From contig NW_019776154.1 in NCBI RefSeq assembly GCF_001039355.2, positions 71,466 to 101,724 on the forward strand: DNA of 30,259 nucleotides, in the 5' to 3' direction. The first letter of the stretch is position 1. The number at the start of each line of letters is the position of its first letter. A program made the translations under genes and the position numbers. Shown one piece after another: positions 1-11,300 of the stretch. Source of the DNA: Lingula anatina. Lineage: Eukaryota; Brachiopoda; Lingulata; Lingulida; Lingulidae. The notes under the pieces are model-generated. The model made no database searches, was not told the origin of the DNA, and saw nothing but the letters and a program-made list of their open reading frames with translations.

Positions 1-120
1 TTTTACACAATCAATTAACAATGTTGTAAAGATGCAGGAAATATCAAACAAACACTTTTACGTATCTTATTAGTTAAATAATGAGACTGTTAACATGCCT
101 AATAATTGAATCTGAGGAAG

Positions 121-421
121 TGTGAAAAACAGCATAACTTCTAAAACAAAGGCCCGATCATGCTGATTTTCGAACTTGACCTGCGTATTATGAATATCCA
201 TCAGTTCTGTTAGTTTCAAGCCAAAAGGTAAAATGTTATTTCACTTATTGTGTTATCGGTGCTGCATATATGCTGAAAAAAGTGAAAAAACAGCATAACT
301 TCCCTAAAAATGGCCCGATCATGCTGATTTTCGAACTTGACCTGCGTATTAGGAATATTCACCAGTTCTGTAAGTTTCAAGCCAAAAGCAAAAACGGTGT
401 TCCACTTATCGTGTTATCGGT
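121..421. repeat. two tandem copies of a ~140-bp repeat
   Basis: Positions about 121-261 and 280-421 are two imperfect copies of one unit. Both run from an AAACAGCATAACTTC-like start, through GATCATGCTGATTTTCGAAC and a CAGTTCTG motif, to GTGTTATCGGT. The second copy happens to be open through much of its length, but the first has stops in the same frame, so I do not read it as coding. A GAC/GGC triplet run (about 429-463) follows. The family is not identified; it is probably a dispersed invertebrate repeat. Confidence 0.75.
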
Positions 422-480
422 AAAAGTGCACGACGGCGACAACGGCGACGACGGCGACGACAGACGCAGATGATGGCTAT

Positions 481-510
481 ATGTACAGACACATATCTGT
501 GTCTGTACAT
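481..510. repeat. perfect 13-bp-arm palindrome
   Basis: The arms ATGTACAGACACA and TGTGTCTGTACAT flank a 4-base loop. The palindrome lies just before a GA microsatellite. It may be the end of the repeat complex to its left, or a hairpin that grew from short tandem repeats. No terminator role is suggested in a eukaryote. Confidence 0.8.

Positions 511-515
<5 letters not shown>

Positions 516-555
<40 letters not shown>
516..555. repeat. GA microsatellite
   Basis: An uninterrupted run of about 19 GA dinucleotides. From here to about 1136 I see only AT-rich sequence without a convincing exon. Confidence 0.95.
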
Positions 556-559
<4 letters not shown>

Positions 560-1136
560 CCCAGGTGTTAAGAAATAACATATGTAATACTGTGGGAAAT
601 GGAGCATAAATTTTTATGTAAATGTATCTGAAGAGTTACTAAATAAAAAAACTCCATAGTTCAAATTGAAAATTATAACCATGGAATCTAGCTGCTGCTA
701 CTTGGCAAATTTCTGCATTAAACATTAGATTGTATTGAGTAGTTTTTCCCAGATGATCATAGTTTGGTTTTTTACTTTCTGATTTTTCAATGTTTTACAA
801 GAAACTTCCAATGAAATACAATGAGACAGACAATGAGTGTTGAGGTCAGTAAACTGAGTTTGAAAGTGTCTGGTGAAAATATCAAAAGTAAGTAAGTAAA
901 CAGCCAAACTATTTCATTGTTCAATGTCACCACAAACTAAGTTTAGAAAAACATTAAAAATCAAAGACTTATTGGGTGGAAGAAAATGCAAATACAAAGG
1001 TTCCAATTGCATGTACTAGTAAATGTATCATTTTGTACATATGTACAGCTGTGTACCAGTACAGGTTCGTCTACCATTTTTGCTTCTATGAATCTATCGA
1101 GGGAATTATATATCGGATATAATTGTTATATCTAAT

Positions 1137-1436
1137 TTGCTCAACCTTCCCTTACCCCCGACTCCCTTTTCTTCAAAGTGTTATTATTCACTGTACCTGA
1201 AAGACGGGGGATCGCTCTTTTCGATCTCTCTTGTCGAGGTAAATCGGAATATTTTCACATCCTTCGCTTACATCCATGTCTCCTCTCACAACGCATGTTG
1301 TTTACGGAAGTGGAGCTCTTTTGCCAATAAAGTACAGAAACCAACTTCCGTTTCTACAACCGCTTGGAATTTTAACGCTTTTGTTGTGAAGAATAAAGGG
1401 GATTATTCTAAGATGTGATATTTGCTTCTATCAAAG
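1137..1436 (+). other. possible upstream non-coding exon or promoter-proximal region of the dystroglycan gene
   Basis: This stretch is less AT-rich than its surroundings. It ends at a plausible splice donor (CAAAG|GTATGC, GT at 1437-1438) that could join the acceptor at 1833-1834. It contains an open frame, but that frame has no ATG start and no recognisable protein. This is inference only; transcript data would decide. Confidence 0.25.
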
Positions 1437-1834
1437 GTATGCGAATTTTGTGCTTTAAGTGAAATGTTATAGTTCAGTTAGTTTTCAGTAAGCTCAAGTA
1501 GTGAGATAAGTGATTTAGCATTGGTCAGGCTTGGAGTTTTGAAGAAAATGACTCATTTCGCTGATCAACGAATGATTTGACAACTACAGTACAGCGGTAT
1601 GCAGTGATGCATTGATCTAAAATATTTCATTTCTTTTTCAATTTTTCATCTCTCCATTATACCATGTCGTAACTGGGTGCTCTTTTCAGTTATGCCAATT
1701 TTGTTCGAAAATGTTTGCAAATGCACGTCTTGCTTTAAATTTTACCTGAGACATAAAAAGCTTAAAAGAAGGCGTGGTTAGCTTCTTAAGACAACAGTTA
1801 AATATATATTCCCATCTACTTTTCATCGTTTCAG

Positions 1835-1916
1835 AGAGAAGAAGATGTAGAGGGGATACCATCGGGACAGATTGGTCGTGCTATCAAATGCCAGGCTAAG
1901 GCATAAAAGACAGAAC
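1835..1916 (+). promoter_or_regulatory. 5' leader of the dystroglycan coding exon with two tiny upstream ORFs
   Basis: A TTTCAG acceptor (1829-1834) precedes this leader. It contains an ATG followed directly by TAG (1845-1850), a minimal start-stop uORF, and then ATG-CCA-GGC-TAA (1888-1899). Both lie upstream of the main ATG at 1917. Such elements commonly stall or delay initiating ribosomes. Whether they act here depends on the real transcript start, which cannot be seen. Confidence 0.45.
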
Positions 1917-4900
1917 ATGTCCTCACTGTGCAGATTGGAATTGTTATTTCTCCTATGCTTACTGAGAGCAAGCTTCTGCTATGTGCATGAGCCAGATATA
2001 CTTGATATTGTGAATGGAGGTGCTGCAACAAACAGTGAACTTTTTATACAGAGATTTAATTTGGATTTGCCTGATGTTAGTGTTGTGGAAGGGCATTTGT
2101 TTCAGTACAAAATACCAACTGTGGCTTTTGAAAACAGGCGTCTTGTTGTTCAGGTGAAGATGTACACACACTCACACAAATACACACAGGCGTGCATGCT
2201 GATACATTTCTTCAGTTTGTATATTATTCTCTTGCAAAGTGACTTATTTTTCACATAAAGACACAAGTGTTTCCATCATTTACGGATTCTTACAAATAGT
2301 TACTAGTACTTGTTTGAAGATTGCAGTCAGTGCATTCAGTCCTGTTTACCCTTTACATGTATACATTCTTTGAGCTTATGATAGAATTATAATGTGATGG
2401 AACATTTATTTAGAAATTCTTATCACTTCTGTATGGAAGATTGGCATAATAAGTAACTATGCATGTAGATTTCATTGTCATTTTAATATTTTAGAAAAGT
2501 TTTAATTCAATTTTGACTATATAAATCTTTCCATTAATGAAATATTCAGTGCTAATATAGTGCCAATGATATTTCAGTTGACAGAAGTTGGAAAACCCAC
2601 ATTACCATCATGGATGTACTTCAACCAGTCATCTCACACTCTTGTGGGCATACCGGTCACTGCTGGTCAGTTTTACATACAAGTAGATATAAAGGTATAC
2701 ACTGGAATAATTCCCAGCAAGGACATCAACAGGGGCAACAGTGATGAGCTCTGGTCAGATGAATTAGTAACAAATAGGGGGCAGCACAGGACAGAGGGGT
2801 TGTTAACAGATGGATTTATAAAGAAGGAGCACTTGGTTGCCACTGATGTGTTCAGTATTATTGTCTGTGATGCCTTGACAAGTTGTCAACCAGTTCACAG
2901 TGAGCCACAGAGCCTTCAAAACTTTCAGGAATCTCCAAAAATAACATCAACATCATCGCCTTCATCTTCATCTTCATCATCGTTTTCTTCATCGAACCAA
3001 CCTGATTGTCCCGGAGAAGTGTTTGCTTACTCTGCCAACATTGTCTTGGATGTAGACCTGGCAGAGCTCCCATTACATAGAAGAATGAAGCTTTTGCAAA
3101 ATTTGGCAAGCTTTGTTCAAATTCCTGTAGAGAAAGTAACATTAAATGAGTACATGGGAATGAGAGGGAATACTGTGAACCAAGAACTAGTTATTTTAAT
3201 GGCAGGACCAGGGAATGTTCTAAATGGCATCACCTCCTCCAGTGGCAAAGGCGTCCTTATGTCGTGGCCAATCAGCTGTGGGGAGTTCAGATTTGCCAGA
3301 GACTTCAGCCAGGTCCTGGATCACAACGTGGCCGGTGGGAGAATAACCAGCGAAATTGGCTTCAATATCATTGGTTGGCATATCATGGCATTCATGCCAA
3401 CGAGGTCTGGGGGCCAGAAGAAAAAGCGCACAAAGAGACAGCTGAATCAGGCGACGCCATTCCCAGGCACGCCTTCGCTCAGCATGGCACAGCCCACCAG
3501 GTTGACTCTGCTGTCCACCATATATGAGACACTGAGCACAGACATGACATCTTCCCCACAACCCCCAGTACAAACTTCTAGTACCAGTACTGTCGTATCA
3601 GCTTCAAGCCTTTTTGACAGCTCTGTTTTTTCAGCGTCATCCAGCGAGGACATGACTGTTTCTACGGATGTTAGTCCATTGTCGCCATCAACTAGCGAGT
3701 CTGTGTCAGAGGGACCATCTCAAACTGTTACTTTGTCCAGCATTATAGAGACATCTTCACTAGTTGACCAGTCTAGCGAGAGCACTTTTGAGTTTTCTAC
3801 TCTTATTTTGTCATCATTTGTCACTGTAGATACAACATCTGCCAGCATAGATACAGTAGTGACATCATCAGCAACAGCAACAATCTCAGTTACATCATCA
3901 TCGGTTTTTAATGTCACCACAGTAATGCCAACAGTAACAACAGCAGTAACAACAGAAGAAACAACAACAGAGATAACAACAACTCCAGAGGCAACTACAA
4001 CTGAACCTGAAACTACAACTGAAGAAGAAGTGACAACAACAGAAGCCGAGACAACAACAGTAGAAGTAACAACTACTGAACTTGATACAACAACGATGCT
4101 AACCACAACAATACCACTGCCAACAACAACAGAGAAACAAACCACTGTACTAAACACAACAATATCAGCACCAACAACAACAGTAACAGTAGAAGATACA
4201 ACCACTGTAGAAGATACTACTACAGTAAAGCTGACCACTACAACTGAAGGAATTACAACTTCAACCACAGCAACAACTACGGAAAATATAACTGAAGTAG
4301 TGACAACAGCTACAACAAAAATACAAACTGATACAACAACAGCGAACATCACAGAGAAGTTCACCACTGAAGCAGTAACAACTCCATACTTGACAACAGA
4401 AGCTGTAACTACAACTTTGCAACCCACAACAGGAGTAACTGTGGCTTTGAATACTACTGTAAAAAATACAACAGCAGCAGCACTGAGTACCACTGAAATG
4501 CTCACAACTGAAGCAGTTACAAATGTCACAACAGAGGTCACAACAACCACCACAGCAGTAACAACTGAAACAACAATTGCCACCACCGAAGCAACTACAA
4601 CTACTCCCACAGAAATCACAACTGAGCAAATAACAACAACAACGGAATCATTAACAACTAAACCAGTGACAACATCACTTACAACAACAGAGTCGATAAC
4701 CACACCCGCTACCACTGCAACAACACCTTCTGAAACAACAACGGAAGTCATTACAACTTCCACGGAAGGGGCGACTACTACTGAGGCAACAACTGAGAGT
4801 ATTACAACATCTGAAGGCATAACAACATCAACAGCAGCATTGACAACAACAAAACCAACAACACCAACTTCAACAACAGATATGAAAACCACAGCAGAAA

Positions 4901-6607
4901 AAACAACAACAACAAAGGCAGTGACAACAACGTTTGAAATTACAACACCGAAAGATGAGACAACCACAACTTCTGAGACCACTACAGCTCCGTCTACTAC
5001 AGTGAGCCCTACTGTTGCCATGACAACAGCCAAAGAAACAACAACAACAGTAATGACAACTACATTGCCACCAACTACCACTGTGCAGACAACTACAATA
5101 GAGATCACCACAGGTAATTTACTAGGGTCACTGGAAAGTACATAAATGTATGTAGCTTAAATTGTACACATTTTATATGAATTCTAGTACTAGTATTTAA
5201 TTTAGCAAAAAAGTAGCTACTTCAATATGAATGGTTTTTGATTATATATTATTGATCTGGTTTTTAATTTCATTTGGAGGAAGGGATTATTATACATAAA
5301 TTGAATAAAGAAAAACAATGATAATTTGATAAATTATTAATTCTGACAGAAAAATAACAAATTAGTTGATAATTTATACTCACGTATTTCCAGTGCCAGT
5401 AAACCAGGCCCCCATTCTGTACAACCAGTTCGATAATCTTCGAGTGTTTCAAGGGGAGTATTTCAGCTACCTGGTACCCCGTGACACCTTCCACGACAGA
5501 GAAGATGGGGACACCAGACACCTCAATCTGTCCCTTCTGGACAGTGGGACTGGAGAAATACTTGGGCCTGCGTCATGGGTTTTGTTTAATGAGCCAAATC
5601 AAATCATATATGGAGTTCCAGTGTTTGCCAATTTGCTTCTTAATCCGCAGGAATTTCACCTCATGGCAGAAGATTCTGGTGGATTGTTCAGCACTGAGGT
5701 GTTTAATATTTTTATCAACAGTTCAAGCGTGGTGGATGTATCCCATGTGTTTGTTATATCTCTAGAGGAGAATTACTTACAGTTTGTTAATGATACTCAA
5801 AACTTGATCACAGTGATGCAAAAAATTGGAAAATTTTTCGGGGATTCAGACTCTAGATTCATCACAGTTGTATCAGTCACTAATGGATCTGTGAATGTTG
5901 CTTGGAGTAACAACAGTTTCTCAAAACTAGTTTGTCAGAATGAAAGCATACACTTCCTTCTAGATGAAATAATTGACCCAACTTCGGGGAACATCAAATC
6001 AAATTTCTCAGCAGCGATGCTCCCAGAGTTCAGGGTAATCTCCGTCCAGTATCGCCCCCTAGGGGTGTGTGTGCCAGGTGATGTGCTGCCCCCTATAGTT
6101 TCTGTGGGGGCAGTTGCCATTGACAACTACTATATTTATCTTGTCACAATTATCCCAGCAGTGGGTGTGGTGCTGATTCTATTGCTCATTGGTTTGATTG
6201 TCTGCATCCTGTACAGACGTCGTAGGGACAGTGGAGACAGACTGGTCAAGGCAGACAAGCCAACATACAATGCCAAGCGTGGCAAACGAAAACCAGTCAT
6301 TTTACCGGAGGAGCTCGAATTACAGGAGGTGGATCGTAAGCCTAAGAAACCACTATTCCTGTTACCTGACAGCGATCCCCTCATGGGGGGTCCTGCAGCT
6401 AGACCACCTGCAGAGAGACCACACCCGCCACCGCCACCCCAATATCGTGTACCACAGTTTGACTTTGATTGGCCTGATCAGGGGGATCAGACCACGCCCC
6501 CACCTTCATATCACAGTGGGAGTGGGCGGGGCCCCCATAGGCCACCCCCACCTGCCTATCGTCTCCCTCCGCCCTATTTGGCTGAACAAGAGGATTCCTC
6601 AGTGTAG
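1917..6607 (+). CDS. DAG1: dystroglycan (alpha/beta precursor), three coding exons
   Basis: This is the cell-surface receptor linking extracellular laminin-type ligands to dystrophin. Coding exons are 1917-2153, 2578-5113 and 5394-6607; all junctions are GT-AG and in phase, giving 1328 aa. The start at 1917 gives a signal peptide (hydrophobic core at about residues 7-20). In order: an alpha-N cadherin-like domain with LPSWMYFNQSSHTL (about 87-100); an S6-like subdomain with C223 and C313 matching the conserved disulfide, MAGPGN and GWHI; a furin site KKKRTKR at 360-366; a Ser/Thr mucin segment (about 372-924); a second cadherin-like domain (about 927-1040, with PxDTFxDxEDG); a SEA-like region; one membrane helix (about 1173-1195) followed by YRRRR; and a proline-rich tail with PPQY, PPSY, PPAY and PPPY. 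PPxY is the dystrophin-WW/caveolin contact in this family. Oddities: the Gly-Ser autocleavage dipeptide is not found, and the tail ends DSSV. The order and motifs leave little doubt about the family. Confidence 0.95.
3840..5113 (+). repeat. low-complexity ACA/ACT (Thr) tract encoding the dystroglycan mucin domain
   Basis: The coding sequence here is dominated by Thr triplets in short runs such as TTTE, TTTT and EATTTT, separated by Glu, Ala, Val or Ile. The frame stays open throughout and codon use alternates ACA, ACT and ACC, so the protein is selected rather than being a fresh microsatellite. Mammalian alpha-dystroglycan has a Thr/Pro-rich mucin hinge that carries O-mannosyl and O-GalNAc glycans. 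This one is longer, Pro-poor and Glu-rich. Its antisense strand is open as Val-rich frames, which are artefacts. Confidence 0.9.
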
Positions 6608-7625
6608 CCATACCCCTTTCTGTGTATTTAAGCCACACTCTTATTTAAGATTATTTTGGTTGCTTGTTTGAATACCCTTTCAGTCCACATACGTTGGACA
6701 CTCACTTGTAACAAACTGATCAGAATCTAGAAGCCTCCATCCCATCTGATGACAAAGAAGGCAGTACATGCTTTAACAGACTTCTCATTTAACAGTCCTT
6801 ATTAACACTATCATTATATGTAATATTCACAATATTTATTATTTGCCATAACACATGGTTGTATGACTTTCCAGACTCCTGGTGCCTCAATTAAATATAG
6901 AGTTTGCAGGTTTTTTTGTTTTTTTTACGATATTTGTTTCCTCCAAAAGGCCTCAGACACCCATTTGATAAGTGATATTGAACTTTTTTCAACTGTGACT
7001 TAATGTTTTATTTTTGAATTTGTTTTAAATTCATCATCATGTTTAAATAATGAAAATTAATCATTTATATTTCAGGAACTCTATGCAAGTTTTTACGTGA
7101 AAATATCTTCCTTTTTGTAGAGGAAAATGTGTATGTAACATAACAATCTGTATACTTTCTTAGACGTCCAATAAGATTTACCGTCCAGTAAATATATCTA
7201 TCTGATTTGCCAAATTTTCAGTTAAAGTCTTTTAGAGGTCTTTTCAAAGGAATAATCATGGGATGTTCAAACATGCCTTTAGAAAGGTATTTCCATGATG
7301 ATATAATTTCAATTTTACTGTATTGTCTTTTTCCAAAGATATTTAATTTTCAATGCAGTAGGAGAATATTTAGCATATTGAACTATAACAAGAAGCAAAA
7401 TGCTTTAGTGTGAAGATTTATATATATTTATATATCTTATTATGTTTTGCATTTTTGAATTGAATTTTTGTTACCAACTTGAATGCAAGAACTGGTTCTA
7501 AATGTTGTGTGCATTCTGCATGCTTTATTACGTTTCCATATCTCTGTTAATTTAGAAATGAAGTGCCTTTTTACAGGGCCAACATTTCTTCATTATTAAT
7601 AAAAACTTATAATATTTAAAAATTT
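6608..7625 (+). other. 3' UTR of the dystroglycan gene
   Basis: AT-rich sequence without exons follows the TAG at 6605-6607. The best poly(A) signal is AATAAA at 7598-7603, giving a 3' UTR of about 1 kb. No other gene or repeat was recognised here. Confidence 0.55.
7598..7603 (+). terminator. candidate poly(A) signal AATAAA (dystroglycan)
   Basis: A canonical AATAAA followed about 25 bases later by a GTGGTTTATTTTG stretch suited to a downstream U/GU-rich element. Assigned by position only. Confidence 0.5.
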
Positions 7626-7629
7626 GTGG

Positions 7630-7635
7630 TTTATT
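7630..7635 (-). terminator. candidate poly(A) signal AATAAA (INTS13)
   Basis: TTTATT on the plus strand is AATAAA on the minus strand, downstream of the INTS13 stop at 8360. A second candidate lies at 7712-7717. Choosing either is inference. Confidence 0.35.
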
Positions 7636-8359
7636 TTGCTGTAATTCTGCCAAAATTATTCTACAAAAGATCACTTCCATTTTGTCCCCATCATTGTTGA
7701 AAACAAAATCATTTATTTGCATCTATTTAGTAAATGCACTTTTTTCAAACATTTCTCTGGGCTTTGCTCAAAACTGGTGCTATTGATTTGTTTGTCCAAC
7801 TTTGTTTAACATCCCAGCTCAATTACTTTGTTATATCGGAGTTCATAATCCATCCAATTCCTTCTTGCCTAGATCCATTTCTGTACATCAATAATCCCAA
7901 ATTGTCTTTACCAACAGGTTTCTTCTCTTACCATGATACTTGACACTTTCTCATGTACACATGCAGTGGTGTATGAACCTACAGCCATCATCTGTGGAGT
8001 CTGGGGCTATTCTTTTTCCTGCCTCAACTGGTAAACATTGTTGCTGTTTTGATTATCCACTGTCTTAAAATACTACTCATTTTCACAAATGAGCAGGTAA
8101 AATTATTTCTTATGTTTGTATCAGTCACTATGTTATATAATTTTGGCATTGTTTTTACTCAGTCAGAAGTATACAGCTCAGTGTGTCCTGTGAGTCAACC
8201 AGAATGAAACGTACTACCCAGCCTTTAGTTCCTAATTTAAGGTATAGGTGGCCGCAATATTGAAGTCATTCTGTGACTTAAAGAATCTGTCTCCTGTAAG
8301 GCCAGGACATGTGTTGTGTCAAATAGAAATCATTTTTCTTTCAAGTCTTCACATAACTA
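7636..8359 (-). other. probable 3' UTR of INTS13
   Basis: This lies between the INTS13 stop codon and the candidate poly(A) signals. It is AT-rich, with no convincing coding potential. Short open frames here lack homologous features. Confidence 0.45.
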
Positions 8360-11300
8360 TCAGCTTGTCTTTAACTTCGCAGCAGCAGTGCCTTTGTTCT
8401 GTGGAAAGTTTCCATCTGGTGTATTTCTGAAAAGAAAAAATTATATCTGATCAGCACAAATAATGAGTATTCATTTCTATTTTTATTTACATTTTTAAAA
8501 GACCAACTACTATGATTACTTTCCAACAAGAAATCTCTCCAGGATAATAAACTTATATTATATAAAAGTCAAATGCTCATTGTGTGCCTTTAACGAGCTT
8601 TCAGTAATTTCAACACCGAGGAATTTCAATGCACAGGTATGGCATTCTGTTCAAAGTAGTAAACCTCTTCATCAACCTAAATTATTTCTCCCTGCCCTTA
8701 AGTGTATGTAGTCTAACAGTTTTACTAAATTAAATTTTAAATTCACCAGTATTAAATTAAAAATCAAAATAGAATATGAAAATGAATTAAATAATTATAA
8801 AAGATAAAATCTAAATCAAATTATTTACATTTTTTTACTAATTTTACCACTTTTTCCTTACCCTTGCAATTCTTCTTTTAGATGAATGTACAGCTCAGCT
8901 TGTGGTCCATCACTTTCCAGTCTCCCATCAAATTCTTTGTGTCTCTTGGTACTTTGGCTCTTCAGTCTGTTTGCCCATAAACTCAGTAGCGACTGAGGCC
9001 CTAAAAATGACATTAAATAAACATTACATTATATTTCTTTTACCAGATAATCGGAAAGAAAGGCTTGGAAAATCTGATAATAAATGGAAAGATCCAGGGC
9101 AAGAGAGGCTGGGGCAGAGAGAGGATGAGATTCACAGAGAAAATATGCTAGCAAAAGTCTCAACAACACAGATCTCATTCACTTGGCAGGCAACAGAGAA
9201 GAAAAGATGGCCATGATTGTTCATGTCTGCTCCAGACCTGACACATGAAGAAAAAGATTTATGTTGCAAATACGAAAGCAATAAGTTATGACACTAATTC
9301 TATACAGTAGAATATGGGTGAAAGTTGTGAAAACTGATAATAAAACATTGCTGGCAATTTCTCATCGCATTTAAACCATGTTTTTAATTATCAAAACGAA
9401 GACTGAAAATCCTAAAATCAGGCATACTCCTGAAATCTTTCACCCATGGTAGAAGGTATTTACCTGGTGTTACTTTCCCTATAGTGGACATCTTCTGCTG
9501 CTTCACAGGAGGAGGGGAGTCTGGAGAGTCTTTTATCTCCACTTTGTTCAGATCTTGTTTTTCTCGTTCTGACATCTTCTGATACCTGTGCAGACAAAAT
9601 GGATGTTGTCAGTTTATCATAAGTAAATTACAATTCAGATATCAACTAGCTCATTTTTTCCAATTCATTCAAATGTATTCAATTTTGTATTGACAGATAT
9701 TCTAAATATTACAGCTACATACAGAATAACATTTATAAATGACTTTTTCAACATCATTGTAAAATTGTTATAATTACAGCAAATTATAAATTATATCTTA
9801 TTTAGCTGGAAACAAATTCTTATTGTTCACATTCTCAACAAGCCTACATATTTCACAACCAACATCTTATCATATACTTTTATCCAGATTTCAATCTTTA
9901 AAATACCCTCATTAAGACAATTCACCAATACACATAGATTATTACACATGTTGTACAAAAAATCCCATACTTCTCATAATCCCTCAAAGCAGCTTCCGCT
10001 TGCCGTGATGGATCAGCTTTCTCTTCTTTCACCTTCACTGGTGAGCTGCTGCTGCCTTTTCCTTCCTCTGGCCGTTTACAGTCCAGCAGACATTTGAGAA
10101 CCTCGTTGTGATTGGCTGAGGTGCCAGCATGGCCTCTAATGAACATTTCTAGTTCATTCCACATCTGACGATATTGTTCGTCCCTGAATGAAAAAGAAAT
10201 GTGCAATTTTATTTCGAAAAATTACGTTTATTCAGAGAAACAGTGGAAACTGTAATCACTTCACCTTTCCCTCCTGGGAAGCCATCTATCTTGAATATTA
10301 CATCCAAGTTTGAACAGGACTTACTGAGATAACTTGTCCACAAACAAATGAACAAACAAACAAACCAAAGCCAATGAAAACATAATCTCCTTTGTTGTCA
10401 GATGTAAGAAAAACTAAAAGCTGCACAAACCTACCTTTTAGGGCCTTTCCCCCTGGTCCCAAGAGTAGGCACAGGCAATGGGTCATTCCTGGACTCCATA
10501 CCCACAACATGGTAGATAGCCTTCTTACACTCTAACACTTCTTCCTCCTCAAGAGCTTCCTTCATTATCAGGGACGGCAAGGGGTCAAGATGCTGAAGAA
10601 AAAAAAACAAGATAAGTTATAGGCTTTACCAGATTGGAAAACAATCACAAAATCATGTGACCTATGACAGGAACAGTAGCAACTTGGCAGCTTTCACTCA
10701 ACTTGAAGGCATTCCATTAGGTTGAGAAAAAATGCAGTTCAGTCAGGGAACCTTTTAAATTTGAAATAGTAATGTTATTTGTTTTATGTGAGTACATATC
10801 AAAGAAGTCTTAAACCTATCAGAAAGTGAAAGAGAGTCAGTTTTGCAAGCACAGCCTTATATGTATTGTGTTTCACAGTTCTGAATTTGGTTCAAAAGAA
10901 ACCAGATACTTACAGACACCATGTTGAAAATGATTGTATTACTAATTACTATGGGCCAATGCCTTGTCATCCTCTCAAGTTGAGTCTTGGCTAAAAAAAG
11001 ACAAAAATAAAAAAAATAGTAATTTATATGATTCACACTTGGTCTAATAGATATTACAAAATTTATAGCTATAGAAAGAACATTAGAAGAGATAAACCAG
11101 GAGAGGGACAGAAAGAGAGAGAGAGGAAAGTACCTATTTCAATGGGTTTGACTGCTGACACCCCAGCTTTTGACGGTGCTAGTCTGTTTTCTTTCATAAA
11201 ATCTCCAAAGTCCTGAAAAAAAGTAAAATTAAATCATAGCTGCTATCATTTTGTAAATGCTTAAGATCTTTTAATTCTCTTAAAACATTACAATGTGGGT

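Noticed and set aside
377-607. Open frame on the minus strand with a Leu-Ser run
   Set aside because: The LS run is the translated GA microsatellite; the rest is repeat DNA.
3264-3653. Several overlapping open frames on both strands inside dystroglycan exon 2
   Set aside because: They are shadows of the conserved alpha-N domain reading frame.
4261-4629. Cys-rich open frame on the minus strand resembling a small secreted Cys-rich protein
   Set aside because: The Cys/Ser/Gly pattern comes from reading the Thr repeat antisense in another frame (TGT/TGC).
3720-5111. 463-codon open frame on the minus strand, Val-rich
   Set aside because: It is the antisense of the ACA/ACT Thr repeats of dystroglycan; GT-rich triplets rarely make stops. 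There is no domain or independent gene signal.
8902-9216. 104-codon plus-strand open frame
   Set aside because: It overlaps INTS13 exon 16 antisense, and the INTS13 exon has clear homology and splice sites.
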